Shown here: one piece after another, positions 48,773-58,974 of the stretch | How the letters are laid out: each line of letters starts with the position of its first letter | Numbering within the stretch: position 1 is the first letter of the stretch | Source: Prochlorococcus sp. AG-315-D17 | GTDB lineage: Bacteria; Cyanobacteriota; Cyanobacteriia; PCC-6307; Cyanobiaceae | Length of the DNA: 64,000 nt | NCBI GenBank assembly: GCA_003283685.1 | Contig: QBWD01000002.1 | Coordinates: 8,972-72,971, forward strand | Direction: 5' to 3' | Notes under the pieces: generated by a model | The model's input: only the letters and a program-made list of their open reading frames with translations | Told to the model about the DNA's origin: nothing | Databases searched by the model: none | Made by a program: the position numbers and the translations under genes

Positions 48773-49429
48773 TTATAATGGACCAGAAATACCTTGTTTT
48801 CTAATCATTAGAAAATGCATAAGCATAAACACAGCCAACAACCATGGCATAACAAAGGTATGAAGACTATAAAAACGGGTTAATGTAGTCTGGCCAACGC
48901 TTTCGCCACCTCGGAGCAACTCAACCATAAAATCACCTATTACTGGAATAGCAGCAGGAACTCCAGAAACAATTTTCACAGCCCAATATCCAACTTGATC
49001 CCAAGGGAGAGAGTAACCTGTAACACCAAAAGCTACCGTTATAACTGCCATAACTACACCAGTTATCCATGTCAACTCTCTAGGCCTTTTAAAACCTCCA
49101 GTCAAATAAACTCGAAAAACATGCAAAATAAGCATAAGTACCATCATTGAGGCACTCCATCTATGAACTGATCTAATCAACCAACCAAAGCTGACGTCAG
49201 TCATTAAATAGCTAACTGAGCTATAAGCTTCTGAAACTGTTGGTTTGTAATAAAAGGTCATCGCGAATCCAGTCGCGAATTGAATCAAAAAACAAACCAG
49301 TGTTATCCCACCAAGACAATAAAAAATGTTGACATGAGGAGGAACATATTTCGAAGTGACATCATCAGCTATGTCCTGAATTTCAAGACGTTCCTGGAAC
49401 CAGTCATAGACTGGTGACGAATTCGCCAT
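48773..49429 (-). CDS. petB: Cytochrome b6
   Basis: A 218-residue heme protein of the b6f complex with four membrane helices. Heme-ligand histidines lie in [20 protein letters not shown] and [20 protein letters not shown]. Cys near residue 35 (IFYCLGG) binds the extra heme c. It is the first gene of the petBD pair and is divergent from ctpA. Confidence 0.98.
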   Translation of the reverse strand: MANSSPVYDWFQERLEIQDIADDVTSKYVPPHVNIFYCLGGITLVCFLIQFATGFAMTFYYKPTVSEAYSSVSYLMTDVSFGWLIRSVHRWSASMMVLMLILHVFRVYLTGGFKRPRELTWITGVVMAVITVAFGVTGYSLPWDQVGYWAVKIVSGVPAAIPVIGDFMVELLRGGESVGQTTLTRFYSLHTFVMPWLLAVFMLMHFLMIRKQGISGPL

Positions 49430-49496
49430 TTATGAACGGTATTTTTTCAAATATTCTACCTGATGTGCCCCTTGATCGCCGCAAAAGATCAATCCA

Positions 49497-50804
49497 ATGA
49501 TTCCAACTGTTAAATCTTTAACTAAATTACTGCAAAGGTTTTTTGCAGTTCTAATTAGTTTTGGAATTTTATTTCAATTCCCAACCCAACCTCTTTTTGC
49601 CCTTAACGATGGACAATTACTAGTTATTGAAACCTGGAATCTAGTAAATGAAGGCTATTTAAATCCCCAAAAATTCGATGAGATCCAATGGAGAAGACTT
49701 CGTCAAAAGGCTCTTGAAAAACCTATAACCAATTCCCCACAAGCTTATGCAGCTATAGAAGCGATGCTTCTTCCTCTAGGTGACCCTTATACGCGTTTAC
49801 TTAGACCAGAGGATTATGAAGCAATGAAGAAAAGCAATATAGGTAGTGAAATTAATGGGGTAGGACTTCAACTGGGATCAAGAGCAGAAGATGGAGAAAT
49901 AGTTGTTATTTCTCCTCTTGAAGGCTCACCTGCCGCAGATGCTGGAATTTCAAGTGGAACAGTTCTAAAAAAAGTAAATGGTCAATCTCCTAAAAGCCTT
50001 GGTTTAGAAGCTAGCGCTGCAAAATTAAGAGGGCAGACTGGAACTCAAGTTATTGTTGAATTACAAAAACCTAATTTGGAAATAGAAGAAATATCGCTAG
50101 AGCGTAGAAGTGTTGATTTAAGACCAGTAAGGACAAAGAGAATTAGGAATGAATCCCATACACTTGGATATTTAAGAATCACTCAATTCAGCGAAGGAGT
50201 CCCTGAACAAGTTAAAGAAGCTTTGGAGGAACTCTCTGAGAAAGAAATAGAAGGTCTAGTTTTAGATTTGCGGAATAACTCGGGAGGTCTAGTCAGTTCT
50301 GGATTGGCTGTTGCTGATGCTTTTCTAAGTGAGAAGCCTATCGTCGAGACTAAGAAAAGAGATGGCATAAATGATCCAATTCCTTCAGGATTAGCCACTC
50401 TTTATGATGGCCCTATGGTTACGTTGGTTAATGGGGGAACTGCAAGCGCAAGTGAAATCCTTGCAGGTGCTTTACAAGACAATAAAAGATCAGAACTTAT
50501 TGGCCATCAAACTTTCGGGAAAGGGCTCATACAATCCCTAACGAATTTAAGCGATGGAAGTGGGGTAGCCATAACTGTTGCGAGTTATCTAACCCCTAAT
50601 GGAAGAGACATACAAAATCTTGGAATTAAACCTGATCGCTTATTAGAACTGCCTGAACCTCTCAACCCAGGTTCTGATGAAGACAGATGGCTTCAAGATG
50701 CAGAACTCATAATGCAAGCCAATTTAGATAAAAAAGAAATATCAGACCAAGTTTCTGTAGAAAATCTATTAAATGAGAAACAACCTAATGCAGAAGAAAT
50801 CTAA
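49497..50804 (+). CDS. ctpA: Carboxyl-terminal processing protease (D1 maturation)
   Basis: A lumenal S41 protease that trims the C-terminus of PSII protein D1. The 435-residue product has an N-terminal signal (VLISFGILFQFPTQPLFA), a PDZ domain around 110-190 (GVGLQLGSRAEDGEIVVISP), and the catalytic pair Ser317 (VNGGTASASE) and Lys342 (HQTFGKGLIQ), spaced 25 apart as in the family. LVLDLRNNSGGLVSSGLAVA is also typical. It is divergent from petB, and an HD-domain gene follows 6 bases later. Confidence 0.95.
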   Translation: MIPTVKSLTKLLQRFFAVLISFGILFQFPTQPLFALNDGQLLVIETWNLVNEGYLNPQKFDEIQWRRLRQKALEKPITNSPQAYAAIEAMLLPLGDPYTRLLRPEDYEAMKKSNIGSEINGVGLQLGSRAEDGEIVVISPLEGSPAADAGISSGTVLKKVNGQSPKSLGLEASAAKLRGQTGTQVIVELQKPNLEIEEISLERRSVDLRPVRTKRIRNESHTLGYLRITQFSEGVPEQVKEALEELSEKEIEGLVLDLRNNSGGLVSSGLAVADAFLSEKPIVETKKRDGINDPIPSGLATLYDGPMVTLVNGGTASASEILAGALQDNKRSELIGHQTFGKGLIQSLTNLSDGSGVAITVASYLTPNGRDIQNLGIKPDRLLELPEPLNPGSDEDRWLQDAELIMQANLDKKEISDQVSVENLLNEKQPNAEEI

Positions 50805-50810
50805 AAATAA

Positions 50811-52070
50811 ATGTCAATAAGAACCTATTACGATCCCCTCCATCAATCTATTACTTTAAACACCAATTATCCTGAAGAGGAAATGGTGATGGAATTAATA
50901 GATTCCGCACCTTTTCAACGCCTAAGAAGAATTAAACAATTAGGTCCAGCGTATTTAACATTTCATGGTGCGGAATCAAGTAGGTTTACCCATTCTTTAG
51001 GAGTTTTTCACATTACAAGAAGAGCTATAAATCATTTAATCCAATTCAATAAAAGCCTAGAGGAATATAAGTTTGTACTCTATGCTGCCGCTCTTTTACA
51101 TGATCTAGGTCATGGACCATTAAGTCACACAAGTGAGGAGATTTTTGGAATCAAGCATGAGAATTGGACAGCCAAACTAATTAGAGAGCATCCTGAAATA
51201 AATAAAATACTTAATAAATATGAAAAAGATAATTCAACAAAAGTATCTGAATTAATTGAATTCAAGAAATCCCCAAAAAAAGCAATTATATCCTTAATCA
51301 GTAGTCAATTAGACTGTGACAGACTTGATTACTTGATGAGGGATAGCTATACAACTGGAACAAGGTATGGACAAGTAGATATTGAGCGTATTCTATCAGC
51401 GATGACTATTGCTCCCGACGGAGACTTAGCAATACACCCCAAAGGATTAATGGCAGTCGAACACTATTTAGTAATTAGAAATTTAATGTATAGAAGCGTA
51501 TACAATCATAGATTAAATGAAGTATGCAACTGGTTGCTAGATAAAATCATAAAGACAGCAAGAGAAATAGGCCCAAAAGATGTCTGGGCTGATAATTGCA
51601 TGTCTAAATGGCTATGGGATAATAAAGATATAGACATAAGCTGTTTCTTAGCTAACGATGATATAATTACTGGATATCATATTTCTAAATGGAAAGATTC
51701 TTCTTCTTCTAATCTTTCTAATCTATGTAAAAGGTTTCTAAATAGAAATCTTTTAAAAGCATTAAATATATCTTTTCTTTCCCAAGAATCAAAACTAGAA
51801 GGGCTTTCTATAGCAATAAATTTATCGGAAAAAGAAGGAATAGAATCAAACTATTCATGTGGGATAAGAGAGCAAAGAGTCGAGAGTTATCATCCATACA
51901 AAAGAGGTTTACGTTTATGGGATGGAACCAACCTTCAGGCCCTAGAGAAGGTCTCACCGCTAGTAGAAAGGTTGATCAAGCCTAATGAATCCTCTTGGTT
52001 AATTTACCCAAAAGAAATTGAAGTAAAATTAAAAGCAGCAATAAGTAAACTTACAAACAAAAAGATATAA
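50811..52070 (+). CDS. HD-domain phosphohydrolase
   Basis: A 419-residue metal-dependent phosphohydrolase. The HD motif is YAAALLHDLGHGPLSHTSEE, preceded by RFTHSLGVFHITRRAI (first His) and followed by SSQLDCDRLDYLMRDSYTTG (distal Asp). The order matches the dGTPase-related YdhJ-like group, whose substrates are nucleotides. It starts 6 bases after ctpA and ends 1 base before minC, so the three genes probably form a transcript. The substrate is unknown. Confidence 0.85.
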   Translation: MSIRTYYDPLHQSITLNTNYPEEEMVMELIDSAPFQRLRRIKQLGPAYLTFHGAESSRFTHSLGVFHITRRAINHLIQFNKSLEEYKFVLYAAALLHDLGHGPLSHTSEEIFGIKHENWTAKLIREHPEINKILNKYEKDNSTKVSELIEFKKSPKKAIISLISSQLDCDRLDYLMRDSYTTGTRYGQVDIERILSAMTIAPDGDLAIHPKGLMAVEHYLVIRNLMYRSVYNHRLNEVCNWLLDKIIKTAREIGPKDVWADNCMSKWLWDNKDIDISCFLANDDIITGYHISKWKDSSSSNLSNLCKRFLNRNLLKALNISFLSQESKLEGLSIAINLSEKEGIESNYSCGIREQRVESYHPYKRGLRLWDGTNLQALEKVSPLVERLIKPNESSWLIYPKEIEVKLKAAISKLTNKKI

Positions 52071-52071
52071 A

Positions 52072-52719
52072 ATGGACTCTAAATATAAAAGAAAAATAAT
52101 AGAACTTGATGATAATAATTCTTGCGACTGGAAATCATCTTTATATAATAAACTAAAAACAAATCAATCAAAAAATATAGAATTGGATTGTAAAGATTTA
52201 TACCTTTCATGCAAAGATATATCATCAATAATAAAAATTTCCGAAGAATGGAATTCTGAAATTATTATTTTTCTCTCTATTTGTCCAGAGACAATTGTAA
52301 GTGCAAGTGCATTAGGATACAGCTCCGAAATTAATGTTAATACACTCTCAAATAATCCAATAGAAGAAGAGGGGAAAATATTATCTGAACCTCAAACCAT
52401 TTTTCACAATGGGACCATTAGATCCGGAGAGTTAATTGAAAGTCATGGAGATTTACTAATCTTAGGAGATGTCAATCCAGGAGCAATGGTTAGAGCAAAA
52501 GGTAATGTAATGGTTTTTGGAAGACTTCTTGGAATAGCGCATGCAGGAAATGAAGGGGATCAAACCGCAAAGATCTCAGCACTTCAGCTTCGACCAGTTC
52601 AACTGAGAATTGCAAATAAAGTAGCTAGAGGTCCCCAAGAGAAACCTCAACGCGGGGTTGCAGAGCAAGCAAAAATAGAATCTGAAACGATTGTAATTTC
52701 CCTCCTAGAGACACTTTAG
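52072..52719 (+). CDS. minC: Septum site-determining protein MinC
   Basis: Inhibitor of FtsZ assembly away from mid-cell. The 215-residue product has a weakly conserved N-terminal domain and a clear C-terminal beta-helix domain with GTIRSGELIESHGDLLILGD, VNPGAMVRAKGNVMVFGRLL, then AHAGNEGD. It begins 1 base after the HD gene stop and precedes minD by 167 bases. The N-terminal half is short and AT-rich, but the frame is intact. Confidence 0.9.
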   Translation: MDSKYKRKIIELDDNNSCDWKSSLYNKLKTNQSKNIELDCKDLYLSCKDISSIIKISEEWNSEIIIFLSICPETIVSASALGYSSEINVNTLSNNPIEEEGKILSEPQTIFHNGTIRSGELIESHGDLLILGDVNPGAMVRAKGNVMVFGRLLGIAHAGNEGDQTAKISALQLRPVQLRIANKVARGPQEKPQRGVAEQAKIESETIVISLLETL

Positions 52720-52886
52720 GCTCTAAGTCCAGTCTAGCAAAGGGTTCTTAGCAAAAACAACTCTCACTTAAGTCAAACAAAAAACTTAGAGATGTCTTCA
52801 AAAGAAAACTCAATGCAACTGTTACCTCGACAAAACATTGTTCTTTACAAAAATCGAATTAAACTTCACCCACTCTAGAGAGGTCC

Positions 52887-53702
52887 GTGGCGACAGATAC
52901 AAGAGTCATTCTTATTTGCTCTGGCAAAGGTGGCGTCGGGAAGACAACCCTTACTGCAAACCTTGGCATTTCACTTGCGAGGCAGGGTAAAACAACCGCT
53001 GTTTTAGATGCAGACTTTGGTTTGCGAAATTTGGATTTACTACTAGGTTTAGAAAATAGAATTGTCTATACAGCACAAGAAGTCTTAGAGGAAGAATGCC
53101 GACTGGACCAGGCTTTAGTCAAACACAAACAGGAGTCAAATCTATCCCTTCTTCCTGCAGGCAATCCAAGAATGCTTGATTGGATTAAGCCAGATGACAT
53201 GAAACGCATAGTCGAAATGCTTAGCGATCAATTTAAATACGTTTTAATTGATTGTCCTGCTGGAGTGGAAGATGGGTTCAAGAATGCAATGTATGCATCA
53301 AAAGAAGCAATAGTTGTTACCAATCCAGAGGTTTCTGCAGTTAGAGATGCTGATAGGGTTATCGGCTTACTAAATACAAACGGAATAAAACCAGTTCAAT
53401 TAGTTCTTAATAGGGTTAGACCAAAGATGATGGCCAATCAAGAAATGCTTTCTATTGATGATGTAAAAGATATCTTGGCGTTACCATTGCTTGGATTAGT
53501 ACTTGAAGATGAACAAGTAATCGTTAGCACAAATCGAGGTGAGCCCCTGACTTTAAACAGTACTAATGCTCCAGCCGCTAAATGTTATTTAAATATTGCC
53601 CGAAGATTAGAAGGCGAAGATATTCCACTAATTGATCCAGCAAAAGAGATTGCAGGGTTCGGCGCAAAATTCAGAAGACTAATGCAAACCAAGATTTTCT
53701 AA
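52887..53702 (+). CDS. minD: Septum site-determining ATPase MinD
   Basis: A membrane-associated ParA-like ATPase of 271 residues. The deviant Walker A is [15 protein letters not shown] (13-27), with [18 protein letters not shown] and the Walker [14 protein letters not shown] [13 protein letters not shown]. The C-terminal amphipathic helix ([14 protein letters not shown]) targets membranes. GTG at 52887 with AGAGAGG ahead is the start. minE follows 4 bases after the stop. Confidence 0.97.
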   Translation: MATDTRVILICSGKGGVGKTTLTANLGISLARQGKTTAVLDADFGLRNLDLLLGLENRIVYTAQEVLEEECRLDQALVKHKQESNLSLLPAGNPRMLDWIKPDDMKRIVEMLSDQFKYVLIDCPAGVEDGFKNAMYASKEAIVVTNPEVSAVRDADRVIGLLNTNGIKPVQLVLNRVRPKMMANQEMLSIDDVKDILALPLLGLVLEDEQVIVSTNRGEPLTLNSTNAPAAKCYLNIARRLEGEDIPLIDPAKEIAGFGAKFRRLMQTKIF

Positions 53703-53706
53703 ATCA

Positions 53707-54066
53707 ATGACACTTAGAGACATCATCAACAAACTACTTCGCAGACAACCTGCAAGTGCTAGTACTGCAAGAGAAAGATTGCAGCTTGTTTTAGCTCATG
53801 ATCGTTCAGACTTAAGTACAGATCTTTTGGATCAAATGAGAAGAGAAATCTTAGAAGTTGTTGCTAGGTATGTTGAGATAGATATGGATGAAGTGGCTGT
53901 AAGCTTAGAAACCGAAGATAGAATGACCGCCTTAGTCGCAAACTTGCCAATCAAACGCACTTTAAATGGTCAAATTAAACTTATTGAAACTGTTAATAAA
54001 GAAGAAGAAAAATCAGAAGAATTGAAAGGAGACCTTTCAGAATTAAAAGAATCAACTAAAAACTAG
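53707..54066 (+). CDS. minE: Cell division topological specificity factor MinE
   Basis: Stimulates the MinD ATPase to drive Min oscillation. The 119-residue product has [20 protein letters not shown], the MinD-binding segment, then [20 protein letters not shown]. The C-terminal 25 residues are a charged extension ([11 protein letters not shown]) not in all MinE proteins. It closes the minCDE cluster. Confidence 0.95.
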   Translation: MTLRDIINKLLRRQPASASTARERLQLVLAHDRSDLSTDLLDQMRREILEVVARYVEIDMDEVAVSLETEDRMTALVANLPIKRTLNGQIKLIETVNKEEEKSEELKGDLSELKESTKN

Positions 54067-54148
54067 TACTTAAGACAAGAATACTTTTCAACAAATTCAT
54101 GCATGAATTGAGTTTAAATTTACTTCCATTAGGTACAATGTTTCTATT

Positions 54149-54220
54149 GCCGGCTTGGCTCAGCGGTAGAGCAGCGCTTTTGTAAAGCGAAGGTCATCAG
54201 TTCAAATCTGTTAGCCGGCA
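54149..54220 (+). tRNA. tRNA-Thr (TGT)
   Basis: A 72-nt tRNA. Acceptor GCCGGCT pairs with AGCCGGC, discriminator A. The anticodon arm GCGCTTTTGTAAAGCGA gives TGT. The T arm CAGTTCAAATCTG is intact. It is distinct from the GGT isoacceptor at 25632. Confidence 0.97.
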
Positions 54221-54273
54221 TATCTAATCGATATTGAAAATATATAATCCTGATAAAAAGTTTTCTCCCTTTT

Positions 54274-54432
54274 TCAAGTAGATTCTCCTGAAAGAATCCA
54301 TCCAAAAAATAAAATAAAAAAAAGACCGACATATTTTAATTCAAGAATTGAATCTAAAATCATTGTTGGAGGTCTTAAAAGCCAATAAAAAATTGACTGG
54401 AAAAGGAAAATCAAGCTCAAAAGATAAATCAT
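54274..54432 (-). CDS. 52-residue membrane protein with two helices
   Basis: ATG at 54432 to TGA at 54274, starting three bases after the tsaC-like stop. The product begins MIYLLSLIFLFQSIFYWLLR and has a second helix VGLFFILFFGWIL, ending SGEST. Two hydrophobic helices separated by a short polar link (PPTMILDSILELK) suggest a real tiny membrane protein coupled to the preceding gene. No family is recognised. Confidence 0.55.
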   Translation of the reverse strand: MIYLLSLIFLFQSIFYWLLRPPTMILDSILELKYVGLFFILFFGWILSGEST

Positions 54433-54435
54433 TTA

Positions 54436-55017
54436 TTAAATATCATTGGGGACCACTGACCCAGTTCTTAGCAAAGACCAATTCCCATTATTCCAACTAA
54501 TAATAGTGCTTGCCATTCCTGATGGCTTGGGCCAAGGGATAGGAGTAAGTATGGGTACATTAGGGAATTTAATCGATGCCTCAATAGCATCTTTAACTGG
54601 GGCTTCTCCAGATATATTTGCACTAGTTGTCGCTAAAGGTCCTGTTTTCAATAGCAATTCTCTTGCAATTTGAGAATCAGGGACTCTCAGCCCAAGCATG
54701 GTTGAAGCTTGATTCATATAATTGGAAAAAGAACCAATGGTTGGCAGAATAATAGTTAAAGGTCCAGGCCAATATTTTTTTGCCATTTTAATCCCATCTT
54801 CAACGGCACTAGGCTGAACAAATTCAAATAAATCATCCAAGCATCCACCCATTAAAATAAGAGGCTTAGTTATGGGCCTTTTTTTTATCTCCCAAATTTT
54901 TCTTGCATATTTAGGACATACCCCTAAGGCTGGAAGAGTATCAGTAGGGAAGATAGCTAAAGATCCTTCTCTTAATTTGGATGCCAATTCAGAGACTTCA
55001 AAGCTTAAACGGATCAT
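54436..55017 (-). CDS. tsaC: Sua5/YrdC family threonylcarbamoyl-AMP synthase
   Basis: Makes threonylcarbamoyl-AMP for the t6A modification of tRNAs. The 193-residue product has the YrdC fold: LREGSLAIFPTDTLPALGVC, IWEIKKRPITKPLILM (with the KxR...K pattern), PGPLTIILP, GLRVPDS and ATTSANISGEAPV. Its start overlaps the prmC stop by four bases. It is the short form without the C-terminal Sua5 domain. Confidence 0.88.
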   Translation of the reverse strand: MIRLSFEVSELASKLREGSLAIFPTDTLPALGVCPKYARKIWEIKKRPITKPLILMGGCLDDLFEFVQPSAVEDGIKMAKKYWPGPLTIILPTIGSFSNYMNQASTMLGLRVPDSQIARELLLKTGPLATTSANISGEAPVKDAIEASIKFPNVPILTPIPWPKPSGMASTIISWNNGNWSLLRTGSVVPNDI

Positions 55018-55892
55018 TTTCTTGACTTACAGCCTATTGCAAAACGCTTAACTCCATTTAAATCGTTTTCAAAAGAGACTTCATCCAAACCTTTATTTTT
55101 CATTAGCTTAATGACCTTCTCACTTTGATCATAATGATGTTCGAGAATCAACCAACCTCCATTAGAAAGGCCCTTCAAAGCACCAGAGATTATTTTTGTA
55201 GAAGATTCCATACCATCTTCCCCACCATCTAAAGCAATATGAGGCTCATGACTTTTAACTATTGGTTCAAGATCTTCAATTAAATCTGATGGAATATAAG
55301 GAGGATTACTTAAAACCAGATCAAAACTTCCCCACCATGGGGACAATGGCTCCCACCAATCTCCTAAAGCAAGTTTGACATCAGCATTGGGCACTAATTT
55401 TTTTAAATTTATTTTTGCAAGCTGCAAAGCAGCTTCACTGATGTCAACAGCATGTCCACTCCAATTAGGTAAGGTTTTTGATAATGAGATTGCCAAAGCT
55501 CCTGATCCTGTACCCATATCAGCCCACCTCCCAACATTTAAATCCTTAATTTTTTTTAAAGCAAAATCAATTAACAATTCAGTTTCTTGTCTAGGGATCA
55601 GGGCTTTGGAAGAAACCTCTAGTTCAAAATCCCTCCAAGGACATTTTGCAATTAAATATTGAAGTGGAGTTTGATCATTAAGGTGTGATTTCCAAATATC
55701 TTCTAATTCTTCAATTGAGATCTCTAATGAAAAGGAAATTTCTGGATTCAAAATGATGGTTTGCAGTTTTGTCCAACTAATCCCTGCTCCTATATCTAAA
55801 AGCCAATCAATATCAACTTTCCTTCCTCCTTGTGAAAGCATCTTTCTTCTCCATAGAAGAATTTGCTGACCGAATAATAAATAAGAAGTCAT
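55014..55892 (-). CDS. prmC: Peptide chain release factor glutamine methyltransferase
   Basis: Methylates the GGQ glutamine of release factors RF1 and RF2. The 292-residue product has an N-terminal helical domain (with the conserved LIPRQETELLIDFAL), SAM site WADMGTGSGALAISLSKTLP and the catalytic LVLSNPPYIPSD. Length is normal. It overlaps the tsaC-like gene and follows a thioesterase gene by 16 bases, so the three may be one operon. Confidence 0.95.
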   Translation of the reverse strand: MTSYLLFGQQILLWRRKMLSQGGRKVDIDWLLDIGAGISWTKLQTIILNPEISFSLEISIEELEDIWKSHLNDQTPLQYLIAKCPWRDFELEVSSKALIPRQETELLIDFALKKIKDLNVGRWADMGTGSGALAISLSKTLPNWSGHAVDISEAALQLAKINLKKLVPNADVKLALGDWWEPLSPWWGSFDLVLSNPPYIPSDLIEDLEPIVKSHEPHIALDGGEDGMESSTKIISGALKGLSNGGWLILEHHYDQSEKVIKLMKNKGLDEVSFENDLNGVKRFAIGCKSRK

Positions 55893-55908
55893 CAGGTTAA
55901 TTTATCAT

Positions 55909-56355
55909 TTAAATCTGTGGTCCTTTTTGTAAAAGAAAAAATAGATCCTTAATTTCTTCTGGTAATTTCCTAACTATTTGTATTGAATCAGATTTATTAC
56001 TTACTAAAACTAAATCTACAACTGATGTTGCAGCAATATCACCTTCTTCCTTTAAAAAAAAAGTATGACATTGTAATCTAATCTTGTTAACTATATTAAA
56101 TTCACTTTTTAATTGAATATTCTCACCATGTTTAAAGGCTAATTTATATTTTATGTTCAAGGAAATAACTGGGATTTCAAAGCCCTGTTTAGACAATTTA
56201 GAGTATGAGATTCCAATTTTATTTAACGCATCGATTCTAGCCTCTTCAAGTAAATTTAGATATGCACCATGCCACATCACCCCTGCATGATCAGTATGTT
56301 GTGGAAGAACTATTTTTTTTAGTATCCAGGTTTTTTTATTTAGAATTTCATTCAA
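55909..56355 (-). CDS. Acyl-CoA thioesterase, hotdog fold (4HBT type)
   Basis: A 148-residue hotdog-fold protein. The active-site motif QHTDHAGVMWHGAYLNLLEE (D22, H29) matches the 4-hydroxybenzoyl-CoA thioesterase group, and a possible role is 1,4-dihydroxy-2-naphthoyl-CoA hydrolysis in phylloquinone synthesis. That substrate is inference. The gene sits in a minus-strand run before prmC. Confidence 0.8.
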   Translation of the reverse strand: MNEILNKKTWILKKIVLPQHTDHAGVMWHGAYLNLLEEARIDALNKIGISYSKLSKQGFEIPVISLNIKYKLAFKHGENIQLKSEFNIVNKIRLQCHTFFLKEEGDIAATSVVDLVLVSNKSDSIQIVRKLPEEIKDLFFLLQKGPQI

Positions 56356-56426
56356 AATAAAACTAAAAAAATTGAAATTTATAAAATATCCATGTTAAAA
56401 AACAATAATTGAAAAAAGAAGTCATT

Positions 56427-56466
56427 AAAAAACATAAGTAATCTCAAGGTTTAGCTTAAGATTACT
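56427..56466 (-). terminator. Terminator of psbM
   Basis: On the minus strand AGTAATCTTAAG and CTTGAGATTACT form a 12-bp stem (one G-U), followed by TATGTTTTTT. It lies about 20 bases after the psbM stop. Confidence 0.75.
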
Positions 56467-56487
56467 CATATTTACTTAACTACAAAT

Positions 56488-56649
56488 TTATTTTTTTTGA
56501 GGTTCAGGACTCAAACGACCTTTACCCGAATCAGAATAGAAGCTTGATTTCTCTCCATCTTTGGTCGAGACAAATAAACCAATCAGGAAAATTGTCGGTA
56601 CTCCAACGAATAAAAGACTTGCGGCAAAGCCAAAACTGGTGGTTTCCAT
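56488..56649 (-). CDS. psbM: Photosystem II reaction centre protein M
   Basis: A 53-residue thylakoid protein at the PSII dimer interface. It begins METTSFGFAASLLFVGVPTI and has one membrane helix with the PsbM-type VGVPTIFLIGLF. It is about 15-20 residues longer than PsbM of freshwater cyanobacteria because of a charged tail (KDGEKSSFYSDSGKG...), which is normal in Prochlorococcus as I recall. It is divergent from psbB across a 479-base gap. Confidence 0.9.
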   Translation of the reverse strand: METTSFGFAASLLFVGVPTIFLIGLFVSTKDGEKSSFYSDSGKGRLSPEPQKK

Positions 56650-57128
56650 AACCTTAGTTTTTTTCTCAGAACAAATATAAGCGTTTAAACTATATAACTA
56701 TTCAGCCAAAAACAAACCGAAAAAAGCAAGAGCCTGAGATTTTGTAATTTCACGAAAAATATCCCTCCAAAAATTAGAACCATCTTTAAGAGTATTAATT
56801 CCAATAAGAATGAGGAAGTCGAATTCTGAATTTCATTAATGCTTTATTCATTTATTTCCAATTTTTTGAATCTGAGTTGATACAAAACGACTTAAAACTA
56901 CAAAATCAATTGAAAATAAAAAAAATATCTAAAAAAAATTTTTTTTGTCAATTACCTTCATATCACAGGCTATAGAGGTATTTACAGAGACAAAAACAGG
57001 CTTAATTCACTCACGGAGTGTCAACAGTCATTTCATGTAGCCACATCCTATGCATTAACTCAAGCAATACCATTTACTATCTTTCAAGTCTTGCTGCATT
57101 AAGCAGCTTCGTTATACGAACCTGACCC
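56650..57128. other. Divergent psbM/psbB promoter region
   Basis: AT-rich. TTGTCA at 56945-56950 and TATAGA at 56971-56976 (20-base spacing) are weak candidate boxes for psbB. A start-less minus frame at 56698-56832 is noted under rejected items. The psbB leader is long, up to about 140 bases. Confidence 0.4.
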
Positions 57129-58652
57129 ATGGGATTGCCCTGGTATCGGGTGCACACAGTCGTTATCAACGATCCTGGCCGACTCTTGGCCGTGCACCTC
57201 ATGCATACAGCTTTGCTAGCCGGCTGGGCCGGCTCAATGGCCTTATATGAATTGGCCATTTTTGATCCTTCGGATCCAGTTCTTAATCCAATGTGGCGCC
57301 AAGGCATGTATGTCATGCCCTTTATGGCCCGCTTAGGAATCACAGGAAGCTGGAACGGATGGGATATCACCGGTACAACTGGAGTTGACCCCGGATTCTG
57401 GAGCTTCGAAGGCGTTGCTGCCGCTCATATCGTTTTCAGTGGTCTATTGATGCTTGCTGCCGTATGGCACTGGACATACTGGGACCTTGAATTATGGGAA
57501 GACTCCAGAACTGGAGAACCTGCATTGGATCTTCCAAGAATATTTGGTATTCATTTATTCTTGGCTGGTTTAACTTGCTTTGGATTTGGAGCATTTCACT
57601 GTTCATCTGTTGGAATATGGGTATCTGACCCATATGGACTAACAGGCCATGTTGAAAAAGTTGCCCCTGTTTGGGGAGCTGAGGGATTTAACCCATTCAA
57701 TGCTGGTGGTATTGCTGCTAATCACATCGGTGCTGGACTTTTAGGAATAATTGGTGGAATTTTCCATATCACCAACCGACCTGGAGAAAGGCTTTACAGA
57801 GCATTAAAGCTTGGAAGCCTTGAAGGTGTTCTTGCTAGTGCATTAGCCGCAACACTTTTTGTCTCTTTTGTAGTAGCCGGAACCATGTGGTACGGATCTG
57901 CTACTACTCCAGTTGAATTATTTGGTCCTACTAGATATCAATGGGATTCTGGTTATTTCAAAACTGAAATTAACCGCCGAGTTCAAGATTCTATGAATGA
58001 TGGTGCATCCAAAGCTGAAGCTTACGCAGCCATACCTGAACAACTTGCTTTTTATGACTATGTAGGAAATAGTCCTGCTAAAGGAGGTTTATTTAGAGTT
58101 GGTGCCATGGTTAATGGTGATGGAGTACCAAACGGATGGCAAGGTCACATCTCATTTACAGATAAGGATGGAACTGATCTAGAAGTAAGAAGAATTCCTA
58201 ATTTCTTCGAAAACTTCCCAGTTATTCTTGAAGATCAAGATGGAACCGTTAAAGCTGACATTCCATTCCGTCGCGCAGAAGCTAAGTATTCCATTGAACA
58301 GACTGGAGTAACAGCAACTGTTTATGGAGGAGAACTTAATGGTCAAACCTTTACTGATCCAGTTGTAGTTAAACGTCTAGCGCGTAAAGCTCAACTTGGA
58401 GAAGCATTCAAGTTTGATAGAGATAGATACAAGTCCGATGGTGTTTTCAGAAGCTCTCCAAGAGCATGGTTCACCTACGCCCATTTGTGCTTTGGCTTGT
58501 TATATCTCTTTGGTCATTGGTGGCACGCTGCCAGAACATTATTTGGCGACAGATTCTCTGGTATCGATCCTCAACTGGGCGATCAAGTGGAGTTTGGTCT
58601 TTACAAGAAACTTGGAGATGAAACCACACGTCGAGTCCCAGGACAGGCCTAA
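57129..58652 (+). CDS. psbB: Photosystem II chlorophyll-binding protein CP47
   Basis: A core antenna of PSII, 507 residues with six membrane helices and a large lumenal loop. It starts [20 protein letters not shown] and has repeated His ligands for chlorophyll, for example [20 protein letters not shown] and [34 protein letters not shown] precedes the last helix. The G/C content is higher in the first 300 bases, as in highly expressed genes. psbT follows 33 bases downstream. Confidence 0.98.
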   Translation: MGLPWYRVHTVVINDPGRLLAVHLMHTALLAGWAGSMALYELAIFDPSDPVLNPMWRQGMYVMPFMARLGITGSWNGWDITGTTGVDPGFWSFEGVAAAHIVFSGLLMLAAVWHWTYWDLELWEDSRTGEPALDLPRIFGIHLFLAGLTCFGFGAFHCSSVGIWVSDPYGLTGHVEKVAPVWGAEGFNPFNAGGIAANHIGAGLLGIIGGIFHITNRPGERLYRALKLGSLEGVLASALAATLFVSFVVAGTMWYGSATTPVELFGPTRYQWDSGYFKTEINRRVQDSMNDGASKAEAYAAIPEQLAFYDYVGNSPAKGGLFRVGAMVNGDGVPNGWQGHISFTDKDGTDLEVRRIPNFFENFPVILEDQDGTVKADIPFRRAEAKYSIEQTGVTATVYGGELNGQTFTDPVVVKRLARKAQLGEAFKFDRDRYKSDGVFRSSPRAWFTYAHLCFGLLYLFGHWWHAARTLFGDRFSGIDPQLGDQVEFGLYKKLGDETTRRVPGQA

Positions 58653-58685
58653 ATCAGGAACATTACACCTTTACCAAGTACTTAG

Positions 58686-58781
58686 ATGGAAGCTTTCTCC
58701 TATGTGCTAATACTTACTTTGGCACTTGTAACTCTCTTCTTTGCTGTCGCATTTCGTGATCCTCCGAAGTACGACAAGTAA
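58686..58781 (+). CDS. psbT: Photosystem II protein T
   Basis: A 31-residue single-helix PSII subunit at the monomer interface. The product [20 protein letters not shown] followed by [11 protein letters not shown] is the standard PsbT. The psbB-psbT order is universal in cyanobacteria, and a strong terminator follows. Confidence 0.97.
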
Positions 58782-58795
58782 ATAAATCATAAAAA

Positions 58796-58822
58796 AAGCC
58801 CTGTTATAGCAGGGCTTTTTTT
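58796..58822 (+). terminator. Terminator of psbB-psbT
   Basis: AAGCCCTG TTATAG CAGGGCTT followed by a T-run; an eight-base-pair stem right after psbT. Confidence 0.93.
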
Positions 58823-58974
58823 ATATGAGACTAACTTTCTAAATACGTAATGTATGGAATTTAGTCTTTATTCAAAAGAGTAAGTTTCATACAAAAATTA
58901 GATTTCTTTAATATTCCCCTTCTCATAAGCCAAATAAATGTTTAAAGTTAGTTTAATTAATTAAAAAGGGCTGC

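Noticed and set aside
54144..54332. 62-codon minus-strand frame over tRNA-Thr
   Set aside because: It runs antisense through the tRNA, and the neighbouring frame on the same strand gives a better two-helix protein.
56698..56832. Start-less minus-strand frame between psbM and psbB
   Set aside because: It is protein-like (NTLKDGSNFWRDIFREITKS) but has no ATG, GTG or TTG at its beginning. It may be a remnant.
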